This document shows positions 23,176 through 31,998 of a stretch of DNA of 64,000 nucleotides, piece by piece. Both the position numbers and the translations under genes were made by a program. Positions within the stretch are counted from its first letter, which is position 1. Every line of letters begins with the position of its first letter. The notes under the pieces are model-generated. The model had not been told where the DNA came from and did not search any database. It worked only from the letters and a program-made list of their open reading frames with translations. Origin of the DNA: an uncultured Clostridium sp. (lineage in GTDB: Bacteria; Bacillota; Clostridia; Lachnospirales; Lachnospiraceae); NCBI GenBank assembly GCA_902496665.1, contig CABVBU010000009.1, positions 1 to 64,000 on the forward strand, written 5' to 3'.

Positions 23176-24126
23176 ATGGGAATCTTACAGGAAATTTTAA
23201 AAACATTGAGTCTCCCGGAGTTTTATTTCGCAATGTTTCGAAGCGCGACACCAGTGCTTTTAACGACACTGGGGGCTATGATCTCCTCGAGATCCGGAAC
23301 CAGCAATATCGCCCTTGAGGGAACCATGCTGATCTCCGCCTTTGTGGGCGTTGTTGTCAGTGCGTTCTCCCAGAGCGCCTGGATCGGATTTTTGGGTGCA
23401 GTGCTTGCGGGCTTTATCGTCAGCAACATCCTCGCCTACTTTATCCTGAAATTAAACTCCAACGCGGTCATCTCCGGTATCGCGTTAAACACCTTCGCCT
23501 CCGGCGGAACGATCTTTGTCCTGTATCTGATCACAGGCGAAAAGGGTGCGTCCACATCCCTGCCGTCCTTAAAGCTCCCGAGTGTGACGATCCCGGTGGT
23601 CAAGGATATTCCGGTGATCGGCGCGGTGCTCTCCGGACATCATGTCCTGACATATGCGGCGCTGATCCTGGTGGCAGTTGTCTGGTACATGTTCAAGTAT
23701 ACGAGACTCGGCATGCATATCCGTGCGGTCGGTGAGTCCCCGGATGCGGCGGAATCCGTCGGAATTCCGGTGAAGAAGATCAAGTACATCGCTCTCTGCC
23801 TGAGCGGAATGCTGACCGGCATGGCAGGCGCGTTCCTGTCCATGGGATATGTGGGACTGTTCTCCTCAGGAATGACAGCGGGTCGTGGTTATATCGCCCT
23901 GGCGACACAGGCAATCGCGGCAGGAAACGCCGTGATCGGCATGCTGGCATCCCTGTTATTCGGATTCTGCCAGAGTCTTGCGAACTATCTCCAGAACTCT
24001 TCGATCCCGCTGCAGTTTATCCAGATGATGCCGTATCTGATCATCATTATCGCGTATACGGTTTACTGCGCGATGGTGGAGCATAATAAGAAGAAAAAGC
24101 AGATGAAGGCGGCAGCCGGGAAATAA
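23176..24126 (+). CDS. Nucleoside ABC importer permease 2
   Basis: A 316-residue inner-membrane permease, the second subunit of the same importer (YufQ/NupC-like). Segments such as RSGTSNIALEGTML, GMAGAFLSMGYVGLF and TAGRGYIALA are typical. It begins 3 bases after permease 1, so the two are translated together. A hairpin follows the gene before adenosine deaminase. Confidence 0.9.
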   Translation: MGILQEILKTLSLPEFYFAMFRSATPVLLTTLGAMISSRSGTSNIALEGTMLISAFVGVVVSAFSQSAWIGFLGAVLAGFIVSNILAYFILKLNSNAVISGIALNTFASGGTIFVLYLITGEKGASTSLPSLKLPSVTIPVVKDIPVIGAVLSGHHVLTYAALILVAVVWYMFKYTRLGMHIRAVGESPDAAESVGIPVKKIKYIALCLSGMLTGMAGAFLSMGYVGLFSSGMTAGRGYIALATQAIAAGNAVIGMLASLLFGFCQSLANYLQNSSIPLQFIQMMPYLIIIIAYTVYCAMVEHNKKKKQMKAAAGK

Positions 24127-24175
24127 GTCTGTTAATTAAGAAAAACAGCGGCAGAACGCGGTCGGAAAAAAATTA

Positions 24176-24210
24176 AAAGCAGCTCCTGACATAGGGGCTG
24201 CTTTGTAGCA
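24176..24210 (+). terminator. Weak terminator before add
   Basis: An 11-bp stem (AAAGCAGCTCC with GGGGCTGCTTT) followed by GTAGCAATTT. The T-tract is poor, so some read-through into the adenosine deaminase gene is likely. Confidence 0.5.
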
Positions 24211-24300
24211 ATTTAGAAGGTTTGTGCAGCGATTGTGCTGGCTGTATGAAAATACAGTACAGAAGATACTGAATAGTTAGAAGGGAGAATATTGTCAGAT

Positions 24301-25251
24301 ATGAGCCATGTAGTAGAACTTCATTTACACCTGGACGGATCTCTCCGCCCGGAGACGGTATGGGAACTCGCGAAGGAGCAGGGCGTAGAGCTTCCGGCGA
24401 AGAGTGCGGAGGAAGTAAAATATAAGATGGAAGTCCCGGAGGACTGCAAGACGCTTGAGGAGTACTTAGAGCGCTTCGACCTCCCACTTCTCGTCTTACA
24501 GAGAGCGGATGCCATCGAGCGTGTGACCTTCGAGCTTGTGGAAGACCTCGCAAACGAGGGTGTGGACTACGCAGAGATCCGCTTTGCACCGCAGCTCTCC
24601 GTAAACGGCGGCCTGACTCAGGACGAGGTGGTCGAGGCGGCGATCCGCGGCGCGGAGCACGGAATGAAAGCTTACCCACAGATCCGAGTGGGGCTGATCC
24701 TCTGCTGTATGCGCGGCGCGGACAATGAGGCATTAAATATGCAGACTGTGGAGACTGCAAAGAAATACATTGGCGATGCGGTGTGTGCGGTTGATATCGC
24801 AGGAGCGGAAGGCCTGTTCCCGACTGAGAATTTTGCCCCGGTATTCGCGAAAGTCCGCGAGTACGGACTCCCGATGACGATCCACGCCGGTGAGGCGGCA
24901 GGTCCGGACAGCATGAAGACAGCGCTTTCCTTTGGAACAAAGCGGATCGGACACGGCGTTGCAGCCATCGATGATCCGGAACTGATCCAGAGACTCATCG
25001 ACGAGAACGTGACTCTCGAGGTATGCGTCACCAGCAATTACCACACAAAAGTAGTTCCGGCGATCAACATGCATCCGATCCACAAGCTTCTCGAGAAAGG
25101 CGTCCATGTGACGGTAAACTCCGACAACCGGACATGTTCCAGAACGACACTTCAGAAAGAGAAGGAAGTGCTGAAGGAGGAACTTGGTTTCACAGATGAG
25201 GAGATCGAGAAGATGCAGGAATACGCGTGGGAAGCCCGCTTTTTAAAATAA
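24301..25251 (+). CDS. add: Adenosine deaminase
   Basis: Converts adenosine and deoxyadenosine to inosine forms in purine salvage. The 316-residue protein has the metal site ELHLHLDGSLRP, the substrate motif MTIHAGEAAGP and a C-terminal VTVNSDNRTCS, which stands in for the usual NTDDP-type metal aspartate motif. The ATG at 24301 is somewhat far (13 bases) from GGGAG; a TTG at 24292 is a possible alternative start. Its position directly after a nucleoside importer suggests imported adenosine is deaminated at once. Confidence 0.93.
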   Translation: MSHVVELHLHLDGSLRPETVWELAKEQGVELPAKSAEEVKYKMEVPEDCKTLEEYLERFDLPLLVLQRADAIERVTFELVEDLANEGVDYAEIRFAPQLSVNGGLTQDEVVEAAIRGAEHGMKAYPQIRVGLILCCMRGADNEALNMQTVETAKKYIGDAVCAVDIAGAEGLFPTENFAPVFAKVREYGLPMTIHAGEAAGPDSMKTALSFGTKRIGHGVAAIDDPELIQRLIDENVTLEVCVTSNYHTKVVPAINMHPIHKLLEKGVHVTVNSDNRTCSRTTLQKEKEVLKEELGFTDEEIEKMQEYAWEARFLK

Positions 25252-25323
25252 TAGGATAGCAGGGCGAAAAGCATAAAGCAATACGGTATCAAAGAATCAT
25301 AAGATGGAAATGTGTGAATGCAA

Positions 25324-25348
25324 GGGGGCAGAGTACTGCCTCCTTTTT
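25324..25348 (+). terminator. Terminator after add
   Basis: Stem GGGGGCAG with CTGCCTCC (one G-T pair), AGTA loop, then five T. It separates the purine part of the salvage island from the IclR-controlled part. Confidence 0.85.
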
Positions 25349-25386
25349 CCATACCGCGGAATGACAAAAACTGCGTTTCCGCTGAC

Positions 25387-25537
25387 CGGAACCCGTTTCC
25401 GTGAAATTATACGAAAAAAAATAGGGGAATTGTAGCATATGCCAAAACTCCGGATCAGCATAGCAAAAGCTTTGCATTGAAGATTAGATAATGCTAAAAT
25501 GAAATTGTAATATTTCGATAAACGGAACAGTATTCCG
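25387..25537 (+). promoter_or_regulatory. Two CGGAA-N5-TTCCG operators upstream of iclR
   Basis: CGGAA-CCCGT-TTCCG (25387-25401) and CGGAA-CAGTA-TTCCG (25523-25537) are 15-bp inverted repeats whose starts are 136 bases apart, both within 250 bases upstream of an IclR-family gene. GGAA...TTCC dyads of this size are the usual operator type for IclR, AllR and relatives. An extra half-site CGGAAT follows at about 25543. The stretch holds no other gene. Confidence 0.65.
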
Positions 25538-25627
25538 CCACACGGAATAGCATAGAAACGATAACTCATAGACATAAGACAGCCATGGATTATATGGCAA
25601 TGTATATTACAGAAATTGGAGGAGACT

Positions 25628-26365
25628 ATGCAATTGATCGACCGGGCATTGAATGCCCTGGAAATACTGAGCCAAAATATGAATGGGATGTCGGTAACGG
25701 ATCTGGCAGAGCAGCTTGGGATTCCGGCAAGCTCTACTCACAGGATCCTTTCAAGCTTAAAGGGAAATCATTTTGTCGTTCAGGACGAACATACGAAAAA
25801 ATATCGTCTTGGATATAAGATCTGCGCAATCGCTACCGGGGTTGTAAAGGGAAGTGCGCTGACGCAGGCGGCACAGATGCCTATGCGCAGACTGGCGGAA
25901 AAGATTGACCGGAATGTGGTTCTCTGCATCATGGAGCACGGAGCTGTGATGAATGTGGCATGCAGCGAACGTGGCGATTCCAATATGTATATGGTTAAGA
26001 TCGGACATGAGATCCCGTTCTATTCCACATCGGCCGGTCGTGTTTTTATGGCTTACATGAACCGGAGCGAGGCATTGGATATTCTTGATCGTGAGAAACG
26101 CACGAAAACGACGCCGAATACGAAAACGGATCTGAAGGAGCTATATGAAGAGCTGGACCGCATTCACAATCAGGGATATGCGGTCATTGACGAGGAATTA
26201 CAGATGGGCATCCTCGGCGCAGCGTGCCCGGTATTTGACAGAAACGGAGAGCTGGCGGCTGCGATCGCGTTTACGTCCATGAAGGATGGAGATACGGAAA
26301 AAATGTTGCAGAGGATCTGTCAGCTTAAGGAATGTGCGAAGGAAATTTCCGAGGCGATCCGATAG
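25628..26365 (+). CDS. IclR-family transcriptional regulator
   Basis: A 245-residue regulator with an N-terminal winged helix-turn-helix (VTDLAEQLGIPASSTHRILSSL, about 22-43) and a C-terminal IclR ligand domain (about 75-245). The start at 25628 follows TTGGAGGA. It lies 17 bases before an ABC importer gene and downstream of two matching palindromes, so it probably controls itself and the importer/uridine phosphorylase operon. The effector may be a pyrimidine nucleoside or a breakdown product; this is inference from context. Confidence 0.9.
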   Translation: MQLIDRALNALEILSQNMNGMSVTDLAEQLGIPASSTHRILSSLKGNHFVVQDEHTKKYRLGYKICAIATGVVKGSALTQAAQMPMRRLAEKIDRNVVLCIMEHGAVMNVACSERGDSNMYMVKIGHEIPFYSTSAGRVFMAYMNRSEALDILDREKRTKTTPNTKTDLKELYEELDRIHNQGYAVIDEELQMGILGAACPVFDRNGELAAAIAFTSMKDGDTEKMLQRICQLKECAKEISEAIR

Positions 26366-26382
26366 AAAAAAGGAGATTTGTT

Positions 26383-27129
26383 ATGAGCGAGTATAGTGTA
26401 GAGTTAAAGGGCTTAAATAAGGTGTACAGCAACCTCTTAAAAGAGGATACGATCGCACTGAAGGATATCAACCTCCAGATCCATCCGGGGGAGTTTATTT
26501 CCATCATCGGCCCGTCCGGCTGTGGAAAATCGACACTTTTGCGGATCATTGGAAACCTTGATAAACCGACCTCCGGTACGATCGAGTACCGCGATGGGGC
26601 AGACCAGCAGATGGGATTCGTATTTCAGGATTCCGTTCTTCTCCCGTGGAAGAATGTGAGACAGAATGCAGAATTTCCGCTGGTGATCCAGAAAAAGCAG
26701 ACGAAAGAGAATGAAGAGAAGCTTGACGAGCTCCTGGAGCTTGCAGGACTTTCAGAGTTTAAGACCGCACTTCCGAGAGAGCTTTCCGGCGGTATGAAAC
26801 AGCGTGTGTCCATCGTCCGGGCGCTTTCCTATGATGCCCCGTTACTTCTGATGGATGAGCCCTTCGGAGCTTTGGATGCCCTGACCCGCGACCACTTAAA
26901 TGAGGAGCTTTTAAAGATCTGGCAGAAGACAAAAAAGACGGTTATCTTCGTTACCCACAGCATCGAGGAAGCAACCTTCCTTTCAGACCGCGTTCTCGTC
27001 ATGTCAGCGAGACCGGGAAGAGTCAAGGAGATGGTGGAGATCGATCTGCCGCGTCCGAGAGGAGAGGCAACAAGAAATGATCCGAAGTTCACGGAATACA
27101 ATAAGTATCTGAGGGGGATCATCGGATGA
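26383..27129 (+). CDS. ABC importer ATPase (SsuB/ThiZ-like)
   Basis: A 248-residue ATPase of the taurine/nitrate/aliphatic sulphonate/HMP group. It has a complete Walker A (GPSGCGKST), Q-loop (FQDSVLLPW), signature (LSGGMKQR), Walker B (LLLMDEPFGALDA) and H-loop (VTHSIEEA). The start at 26383 is preceded by AGGAG. It overlaps the permease gene by 4 bases (ATGA), and it is the only ATPase for two permeases in the operon. Confidence 0.92.
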   Translation: MSEYSVELKGLNKVYSNLLKEDTIALKDINLQIHPGEFISIIGPSGCGKSTLLRIIGNLDKPTSGTIEYRDGADQQMGFVFQDSVLLPWKNVRQNAEFPLVIQKKQTKENEEKLDELLELAGLSEFKTALPRELSGGMKQRVSIVRALSYDAPLLLMDEPFGALDALTRDHLNEELLKIWQKTKKTVIFVTHSIEEATFLSDRVLVMSARPGRVKEMVEIDLPRPRGEATRNDPKFTEYNKYLRGIIG

Positions 27130-27908
27130 AAAAGAACGGAAAACTTCAGGGAATCCTGAGAACCATCGGAGAATATGCACTTTCTATCGGCGTGTTTATC
27201 GCAATCTGGTGGATCTATGTAGCGGTAAAGCATGTTCCGGCCTACATCCTGCCGTCACCGCCGAAGGTCTGGAGCAGCCTTGTCAAAATGTTTGTAAAAG
27301 GAACCGTATATGCACATCTCTGGACAACGACTTATGAGGTCATTCTCGGATTTGTGATCGGGGCATTTCTGGGTGTTGTTCTCGGATATGTGTTTATCAA
27401 GATCGATGCGTTGAAGACCATGCTGATGCCGTACCTGATCTTCCTTCAGACGGCACCGAAGATTGCGCTGGTCCCGTTATTTGTCGTATGGTTCGGAATC
27501 GGACTCGTATCAAAGGTCGTTCTGATCATATCCATGGTTCTGTTTCCGGTCCTGTCGGGAATGATGCTGGGTCTGGAATCAATTCCGCCGGACGTCAGAA
27601 ACCTGATGAAGATCTTAAAAGCGTCGAAATGGCAGGTGTTTTCACAGGTTGAAATGCAGTATTCATTACCGGCGCTGTTTGCAAGTCTGAAGGTCGGTAT
27701 TGTTCAGGCAGTTATCGGTGCGATCGTCGCGGAGTGGATGTCCGGAAAACAAGGTCTCGGATATATCCTGACCTATGCGTCATCGACCTATGACACACCG
27801 ATGCTGCTGGCGGGCATCATCGTCACGATCATTCTGGGAATCGCAACGTACCAGGTGATCAGTGTGCTGGAGGATAAGTTCCTGTACTGGCACGAATCGA
27901 AAAATTAG
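27126..27908 (+). CDS. ABC importer permease 1 (SsuC/ThiX-like)
   Basis: A 260-residue inner-membrane permease with about six helices, of the BPD_transp_1 family. The cytoplasmic EAA-like loop is LMKILKASKWQVFSQVEMQYSLPALFASLKVGI. It overlaps the ATPase gene by 4 bases. A paralogue at 30070 shares the same layout and short motifs (KASKWQ, LGYILTYAS against LGYLLTLGS), so the operon encodes two related permeases that could form a heterodimer. Confidence 0.9.
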   Translation: MKKNGKLQGILRTIGEYALSIGVFIAIWWIYVAVKHVPAYILPSPPKVWSSLVKMFVKGTVYAHLWTTTYEVILGFVIGAFLGVVLGYVFIKIDALKTMLMPYLIFLQTAPKIALVPLFVVWFGIGLVSKVVLIISMVLFPVLSGMMLGLESIPPDVRNLMKILKASKWQVFSQVEMQYSLPALFASLKVGIVQAVIGAIVAEWMSGKQGLGYILTYASSTYDTPMLLAGIIVTIILGIATYQVISVLEDKFLYWHESKN

Positions 27909-27976
27909 TGCTCAGCCCGCCGCCTCTGATAAAAGCGCGGTGTGCTGAATGAGAGAAAGAAAGATTTTGGGAGGAA

Positions 27977-28774
27977 ATGAGTGTGAATTTTACATCGGCT
28001 TCATCACCGACGATGAATGGAAAAATGCCGCATATCCAGTGTACGGCTGAGGAGATCGGAGAGATCGTACTGCTTCCGGGTGATCCGGGACGCGTTGCCA
28101 TGTTTGAGGATCTTTTAGAGGATTATAAGATCGTCAGCGATTACCGGGAATATGTAGTTGGAACCGGATATTACAACGGAATCAAGGTTACGGTGTGCTC
28201 GACAGGAATCGGCGGTCCGTCAACGGAGATCGCTGTGCTCCAGCTGATCGCCCTCGGTGCGAAAGCACTGATCCGCATCGGCGGGACCGGCGTGCTGAAG
28301 GAAGACGTACCGTGCGGTGCGATGGTCTTAAATACAGGTGCTGTCCGGAAAGGCGGTGCTTCCTGCTTCTACGCTCCGTCCGAATATCCGGCATTAGCCT
28401 CATTTGAAGTGCTGGACTGCTTAAAGCGGGCATGTGAGGAGAGAAAGAACGAGTATTCCATGGGAATCTGTATGTCGGTTGGTTCCTTCTACCACGGACA
28501 GGGACGCCAGATGCCGTTTGAGACAGGATATGATGAAAATGCTGTTCTGGAACAGTATGAAAAATGGAACATTCTGAACATGGAGATGGAGGCGGAGACG
28601 ATCTTTACGCTGGCATCGTTAAACAATGTTCTTTCCGGAAGCATCTGTGCAGTACACTGCAATCGGATCACGGATCAGTGGCTGGTGGATTTTGAACCGG
28701 CCCAGAAGGAGATGTGTAGAACGGCTCTTGCCGCAGGAGAAAAGCTTTATAAGGAATATCTGCACAGAAAGTAA
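27977..28774 (+). CDS. udp: Nucleoside phosphorylase (uridine phosphorylase-like)
   Basis: A 265-residue member of the PNP/UDP family that splits a nucleoside with phosphate to base and ribose 1-phosphate. LLPGDPGRVAMF is the phosphate-binding start, and STGIGGPSTEIAVLQL, RIGGTGVL and NMEMEAETIFTLA are family motifs closest to uridine phosphorylase. The ATG at 27977 lies only 2 bases after GGAGG; a GTG at 27983 would give better spacing and may be the true start. It is embedded in the SsuA/ThiY-type importer operon, which points to a pyrimidine nucleoside as cargo. Confidence 0.85.
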   Translation: MSVNFTSASSPTMNGKMPHIQCTAEEIGEIVLLPGDPGRVAMFEDLLEDYKIVSDYREYVVGTGYYNGIKVTVCSTGIGGPSTEIAVLQLIALGAKALIRIGGTGVLKEDVPCGAMVLNTGAVRKGGASCFYAPSEYPALASFEVLDCLKRACEERKNEYSMGICMSVGSFYHGQGRQMPFETGYDENAVLEQYEKWNILNMEMEAETIFTLASLNNVLSGSICAVHCNRITDQWLVDFEPAQKEMCRTALAAGEKLYKEYLHRK

Positions 28775-28777
28775 CGG

Positions 28778-28816
28778 ATTGTAAGATCTGCGCGCCCGCC
28801 GCGCTGACCGCAATCA
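28778..28816 (+). repeat. Intergenic hairpin related to one at 10.38 kb
   Basis: GATTG (28778-28782) pairs with CAATC (28812-28816) around a GC-rich core. Positions 28786-28811 match 10382-10407 at 21 of 26 bases, including GCGCTGACCG. It sits between the uridine phosphorylase and binding-protein genes. Two more short hairpins (CCGGCCG.. and CCGGAA..TTCCGG) follow before 28929. It may stabilise the downstream mRNA or be a small dispersed repeat. Confidence 0.5.
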
Positions 28817-28929
28817 AATAGAAAGATAATGACCCGGCCGAAAACGGCGAGGGAAGTTATAGATGCCGGAAATGCAGTTCCGGTAAGACAAAGAACCAAT
28901 GTATTTATAAAAAGGAGAAGGAGAGCACC

Positions 28930-30027
28930 ATGAAGAAAAAAATTCTTGCAACCGTACTGACAGCGGCAATGGCAGTGTCCATGCTCGCAGGATGCAGCTC
29001 TGAGAGCGCAGGCAAAGCAAGCGAAGCAGCAGCAACGACCGCAGAGGCAACGACAGCCGCAGAGGAGACAAAGGCTGAGGAGACAACGGCGGCAGAAGCA
29101 AAGAACACAGGCGATTTAAAGACAGTTTCCATTCAGATCGATGGTTCCGCAGTTCCGTATTACGCACCGTTATACCTTGCGCAGGAGAACGGATATTTTG
29201 CGGAAGAGGGACTGAATGTTGAATTCTATTATGCAGCAGCAGCCGATATCGTAAAGAACGTTGCAGCAGGAAATGTTGAGTTCGGTTTCCCGAACGCAGA
29301 TGCAGTTGTAGCGGCAAAGGCACAGGGTATCCCGGTTAAAGTTGTTCATACAACATATCAGGAAGGCCTTGGCGCGATCATCTTCGGAAGCGATTCCGGA
29401 ATCAGCACACCGGCTGACTTAAAGGGCAAAAAAGTAGCAGTTACAAGCCTTGGAAGTGCAAACTACTTCCAGCTTCAGGCCGCTATGGAGTCTGCAGGCC
29501 TTACGATCGACGATGTACAGGTCGAGATCGTTGGTACAGGCGCAATTCTGACAGCACTCACAGAGGGTCAGGTTGACGCGATCGTGTTCTCAAAGCTCAG
29601 AACCATCGAGTTAAACAACTCCGGTTACGCAGCAAGCGAGATCACATGCGACCAGTTCCTTCCGTCCTTCGGCAACGTATTAGTTGCAGGCGACAAGTTA
29701 GTAGCAGAGGATCCGGAGACTGTTGACGGATTCTGCCGCGCGTTAAACAAGGCGATCGAGTACATCATCGACGGCCACGTTGAGGAAGCTGTTGATATGT
29801 CCATCGAGAAATACGCACCGACCTTCGCTGAGAAGAGAGATGTTGTTGTCCAGATCTTAAACGATGTATTCGTAAAGACCTTATGGCAGAGCGATTACAC
29901 GAAGGAGAACGGAATCGGCGCGTCCAACCCGGAGAAGTGGCAGGCACTGATCGATGAGTCCAAGGAGATCGGCAATATCGACGAGACCTTCGATGCATCT
30001 GAACTCCTTTACACACCGGCAAAATAA
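28930..30027 (+). CDS. ABC importer substrate-binding lipoprotein (SsuA/NMT1-like)
   Basis: A 365-residue lipoprotein of the NMT1/THI5-like periplasmic-binding family. The lipobox is LAGC (Cys22), followed by a Ser/Ala/Thr/Glu linker to about residue 58. YLAQENGYFAEEGLNVEFYYA, NVEFGFPNADAV and LKGKKVAVTSLGSANYFQLQAAMESAG are typical of binding proteins for sulphonates, pyrimidine precursors (HMP) and riboflavin. A strong AAGGAGAAGGAG site precedes it. With uridine phosphorylase in the operon, a pyrimidine nucleoside or base is the likeliest ligand. Confidence 0.9.
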   Translation: MKKKILATVLTAAMAVSMLAGCSSESAGKASEAAATTAEATTAAEETKAEETTAAEAKNTGDLKTVSIQIDGSAVPYYAPLYLAQENGYFAEEGLNVEFYYAAAADIVKNVAAGNVEFGFPNADAVVAAKAQGIPVKVVHTTYQEGLGAIIFGSDSGISTPADLKGKKVAVTSLGSANYFQLQAAMESAGLTIDDVQVEIVGTGAILTALTEGQVDAIVFSKLRTIELNNSGYAASEITCDQFLPSFGNVLVAGDKLVAEDPETVDGFCRALNKAIEYIIDGHVEEAVDMSIEKYAPTFAEKRDVVVQILNDVFVKTLWQSDYTKENGIGASNPEKWQALIDESKEIGNIDETFDASELLYTPAK

Positions 30028-30069
30028 AAAATTTCCCCGCTTCGGACGGGAAGAGCTATGAGGTGAGAG

Positions 30070-30849
30070 ATGTTTTACAGAAAATATAGAAAAACCATTC
30101 TTCCGGCACTGTTTCTGCCGCTGTTTCTGATCGTGTGGGAACTGTATATCCGGATCTTTCATGTACCGAACTACCTGCTTCCCGGTCCGGCAGAGCTGGC
30201 AAACTCGATGGTAAAGCTGTTTGTGAGCGGTGATGTGATGAAACATATCCGCGTCACAATGGAAGAGATCCTGGTGGGAACGGTGATCGGTATCGTGATC
30301 GGACTGGTCCTCGGCTATATTATGGCGAAGATCCGTTTTATTGAGCGTCTGATCATGCCATTCGTCATCATTATCCAGACAGCCCCGAAGATCTCTCTGG
30401 CACCGCTTTTCATCCTCTGGATGGGACTCGGGATCGAATCCAAGGCAGCGTTAGTTATTCTGGTCGTATCCTTCCCGATCATGATCAATGAGGTATCGGC
30501 GATCCGCTCCATAGAGGATAATGTATACAATCTAATGAAGGTATTAAAAGCCAGCAAATGGCAGACCTTCTGCAAGATCGAGGTTCCGTATTCGATCGAG
30601 ATGATGTTATCCGGAATTAAGCTTGCCTTAACGCAGGCGATGACAGGCGCGGTCATCGGTGAGATGATCGGAGCGAAGGCAGGTCTTGGATATCTGCTTA
30701 CGCTGGGCAGTGAGACATACGATATCAAGATGATCTTAAATGCGGTCATTCTTTTAAGTGTGATCGGTCTGGCGCTTTACCTGATCTCGGAGCTGATCGA
30801 GAAGAAGGCGCTTTACTGGAAAGCGATCGATAAGAGTGTGGTAGGCTGA
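30070..30849 (+). CDS. ABC importer permease 2 (SsuC/ThiX-like)
   Basis: A 259-residue inner-membrane permease, paralogous to the one at 27126, with the EAA-like loop LMKVLKASKWQTFCKIEVPYSIEMMLSGIKLAL. It follows the binding-protein gene and is the last gene of the operon, closed by a good terminator. Together with the first permease and the single ATPase it would make a complete importer. Confidence 0.9.
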   Translation: MFYRKYRKTILPALFLPLFLIVWELYIRIFHVPNYLLPGPAELANSMVKLFVSGDVMKHIRVTMEEILVGTVIGIVIGLVLGYIMAKIRFIERLIMPFVIIIQTAPKISLAPLFILWMGLGIESKAALVILVVSFPIMINEVSAIRSIEDNVYNLMKVLKASKWQTFCKIEVPYSIEMMLSGIKLALTQAMTGAVIGEMIGAKAGLGYLLTLGSETYDIKMILNAVILLSVIGLALYLISELIEKKALYWKAIDKSVVG

Positions 30850-30855
30850 AGATAG

Positions 30856-30901
30856 ACAGGTTCCCATATGGCAGTATGCTGTGTGGGGACCTGTTTTTTT
30901 A
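30856..30901 (+). terminator. Terminator of the pyrimidine-importer operon
   Basis: Stem ACAGGTTCCCA with TGGGGACCTGT and seven or more T. Confidence 0.92.
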
Positions 30902-31061
30902 TACTATGTGGAATTATTTTTTTGATGGTAAAACATTAGGAATAATGTTATACTGAATCTATATGCGGGCCACACATTTTCTGAATGTTCCGACATTTAT
31001 CGAAGAAAATCCGGAGCAGTCCCGTGGCCGAGAAAGTGCGATAGAAACGGAGAAGTTGTCT

Positions 31062-31817
31062 ATGAAAAAAATGATTTCCTGGAATGTAAACGGGCTTCGC
31101 GCCTGCCTGGGAAAGGGATTTTTAGAATATGTAAAAGAATCGGATGCAGATATTTTCTGTATTCAGGAAAGCAAGCTGCAGGAAGGGCAGGTGGAGCTGG
31201 AGCTTCCGGGATATCACCAGTACTGGAATTACGCGGAGAAAAAGGGATATTCCGGAACGGCGATGTTTACGAAGGAAGAACCTGTCTCAGTGACCTACGG
31301 TCTTGGAATCGAGGAACATGACCATGAGGGTCGGGTGATCACGGCGGAATTCCCGGAGTATTATGTGGTTACCTGCTATACCCCGAATTCCCAGGACGGC
31401 TTAAAGCGTCTCGATTACCGGATGCAGTGGGAGGACGCGTTCCGGGCGTACTTAAAAGCGCTGGAGACGAAGAAACCGGTAATTTTCTGCGGCGATCTGA
31501 ATGTGGCGCATCAGGAGATCGACTTAAAGAATCCTAAGACAAACCGGAAGAATGCGGGATTCTCGGATGAAGAGAGAGCGAAATTTACGGAGCTTTTAGA
31601 GGCGGGATTTGTTGATACGTTCCGGTATTTTTACCCGGATCAGGAAGGAATCTACTCCTGGTGGTCTTACCGGTTCTCAGCAAGAGCGAAGAACGCAGGG
31701 TGGCGGATCGACTACTTCTGTGTCTCAGAAAGTCTGAAGGACAGGCTGGTGGATGCGAAGATCCATACAGAGATTATGGGAAGTGACCACTGCCCGGTGG
31801 AGCTGGATATTCAATAG
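31062..31817 (+). CDS. xth: Exodeoxyribonuclease III
   Basis: A 251-residue AP endonuclease/3' exonuclease of DNA base-excision repair. The exonuclease-endonuclease-phosphatase motifs are intact: SWNVNGLRA, IFCIQESKL (metal Glu), VVTCYTPNSQ, CGDLNVAHQEIDL, WWSYR and WRIDYFCVS, ending with GSDHCPVELDI (catalytic Asp-His). The start at 31062 follows GGAG; an in-frame ATG at 30963 gives an N terminus unlike the family. Confidence 0.94.
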   Translation: MKKMISWNVNGLRACLGKGFLEYVKESDADIFCIQESKLQEGQVELELPGYHQYWNYAEKKGYSGTAMFTKEEPVSVTYGLGIEEHDHEGRVITAEFPEYYVVTCYTPNSQDGLKRLDYRMQWEDAFRAYLKALETKKPVIFCGDLNVAHQEIDLKNPKTNRKNAGFSDEERAKFTELLEAGFVDTFRYFYPDQEGIYSWWSYRFSARAKNAGWRIDYFCVSESLKDRLVDAKIHTEIMGSDHCPVELDIQ

Positions 31818-31998
31818 AATAGATTTGGTACAGTACCTGACTCAAGGTATAGCGGTATGTAGCGATAAAAGCTATGTACAAGTATCTGCGAAAGAATACG
31901 CAATTTACAGATTAAAGAATTTTGTGCAGATATTGAAATGTGGCTGTAAATGGCTGTAAAAAGTTTTGATTTAGAAAGTGATAGTGGGTTGACATAAC

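Noticed and set aside
24173..24940. 255-codon frame antisense to adenosine deaminase
   Set aside because: It is rich in Pro, Arg and Ser, as expected for the shadow of a codon-biased gene; no ribosome site or family is seen.
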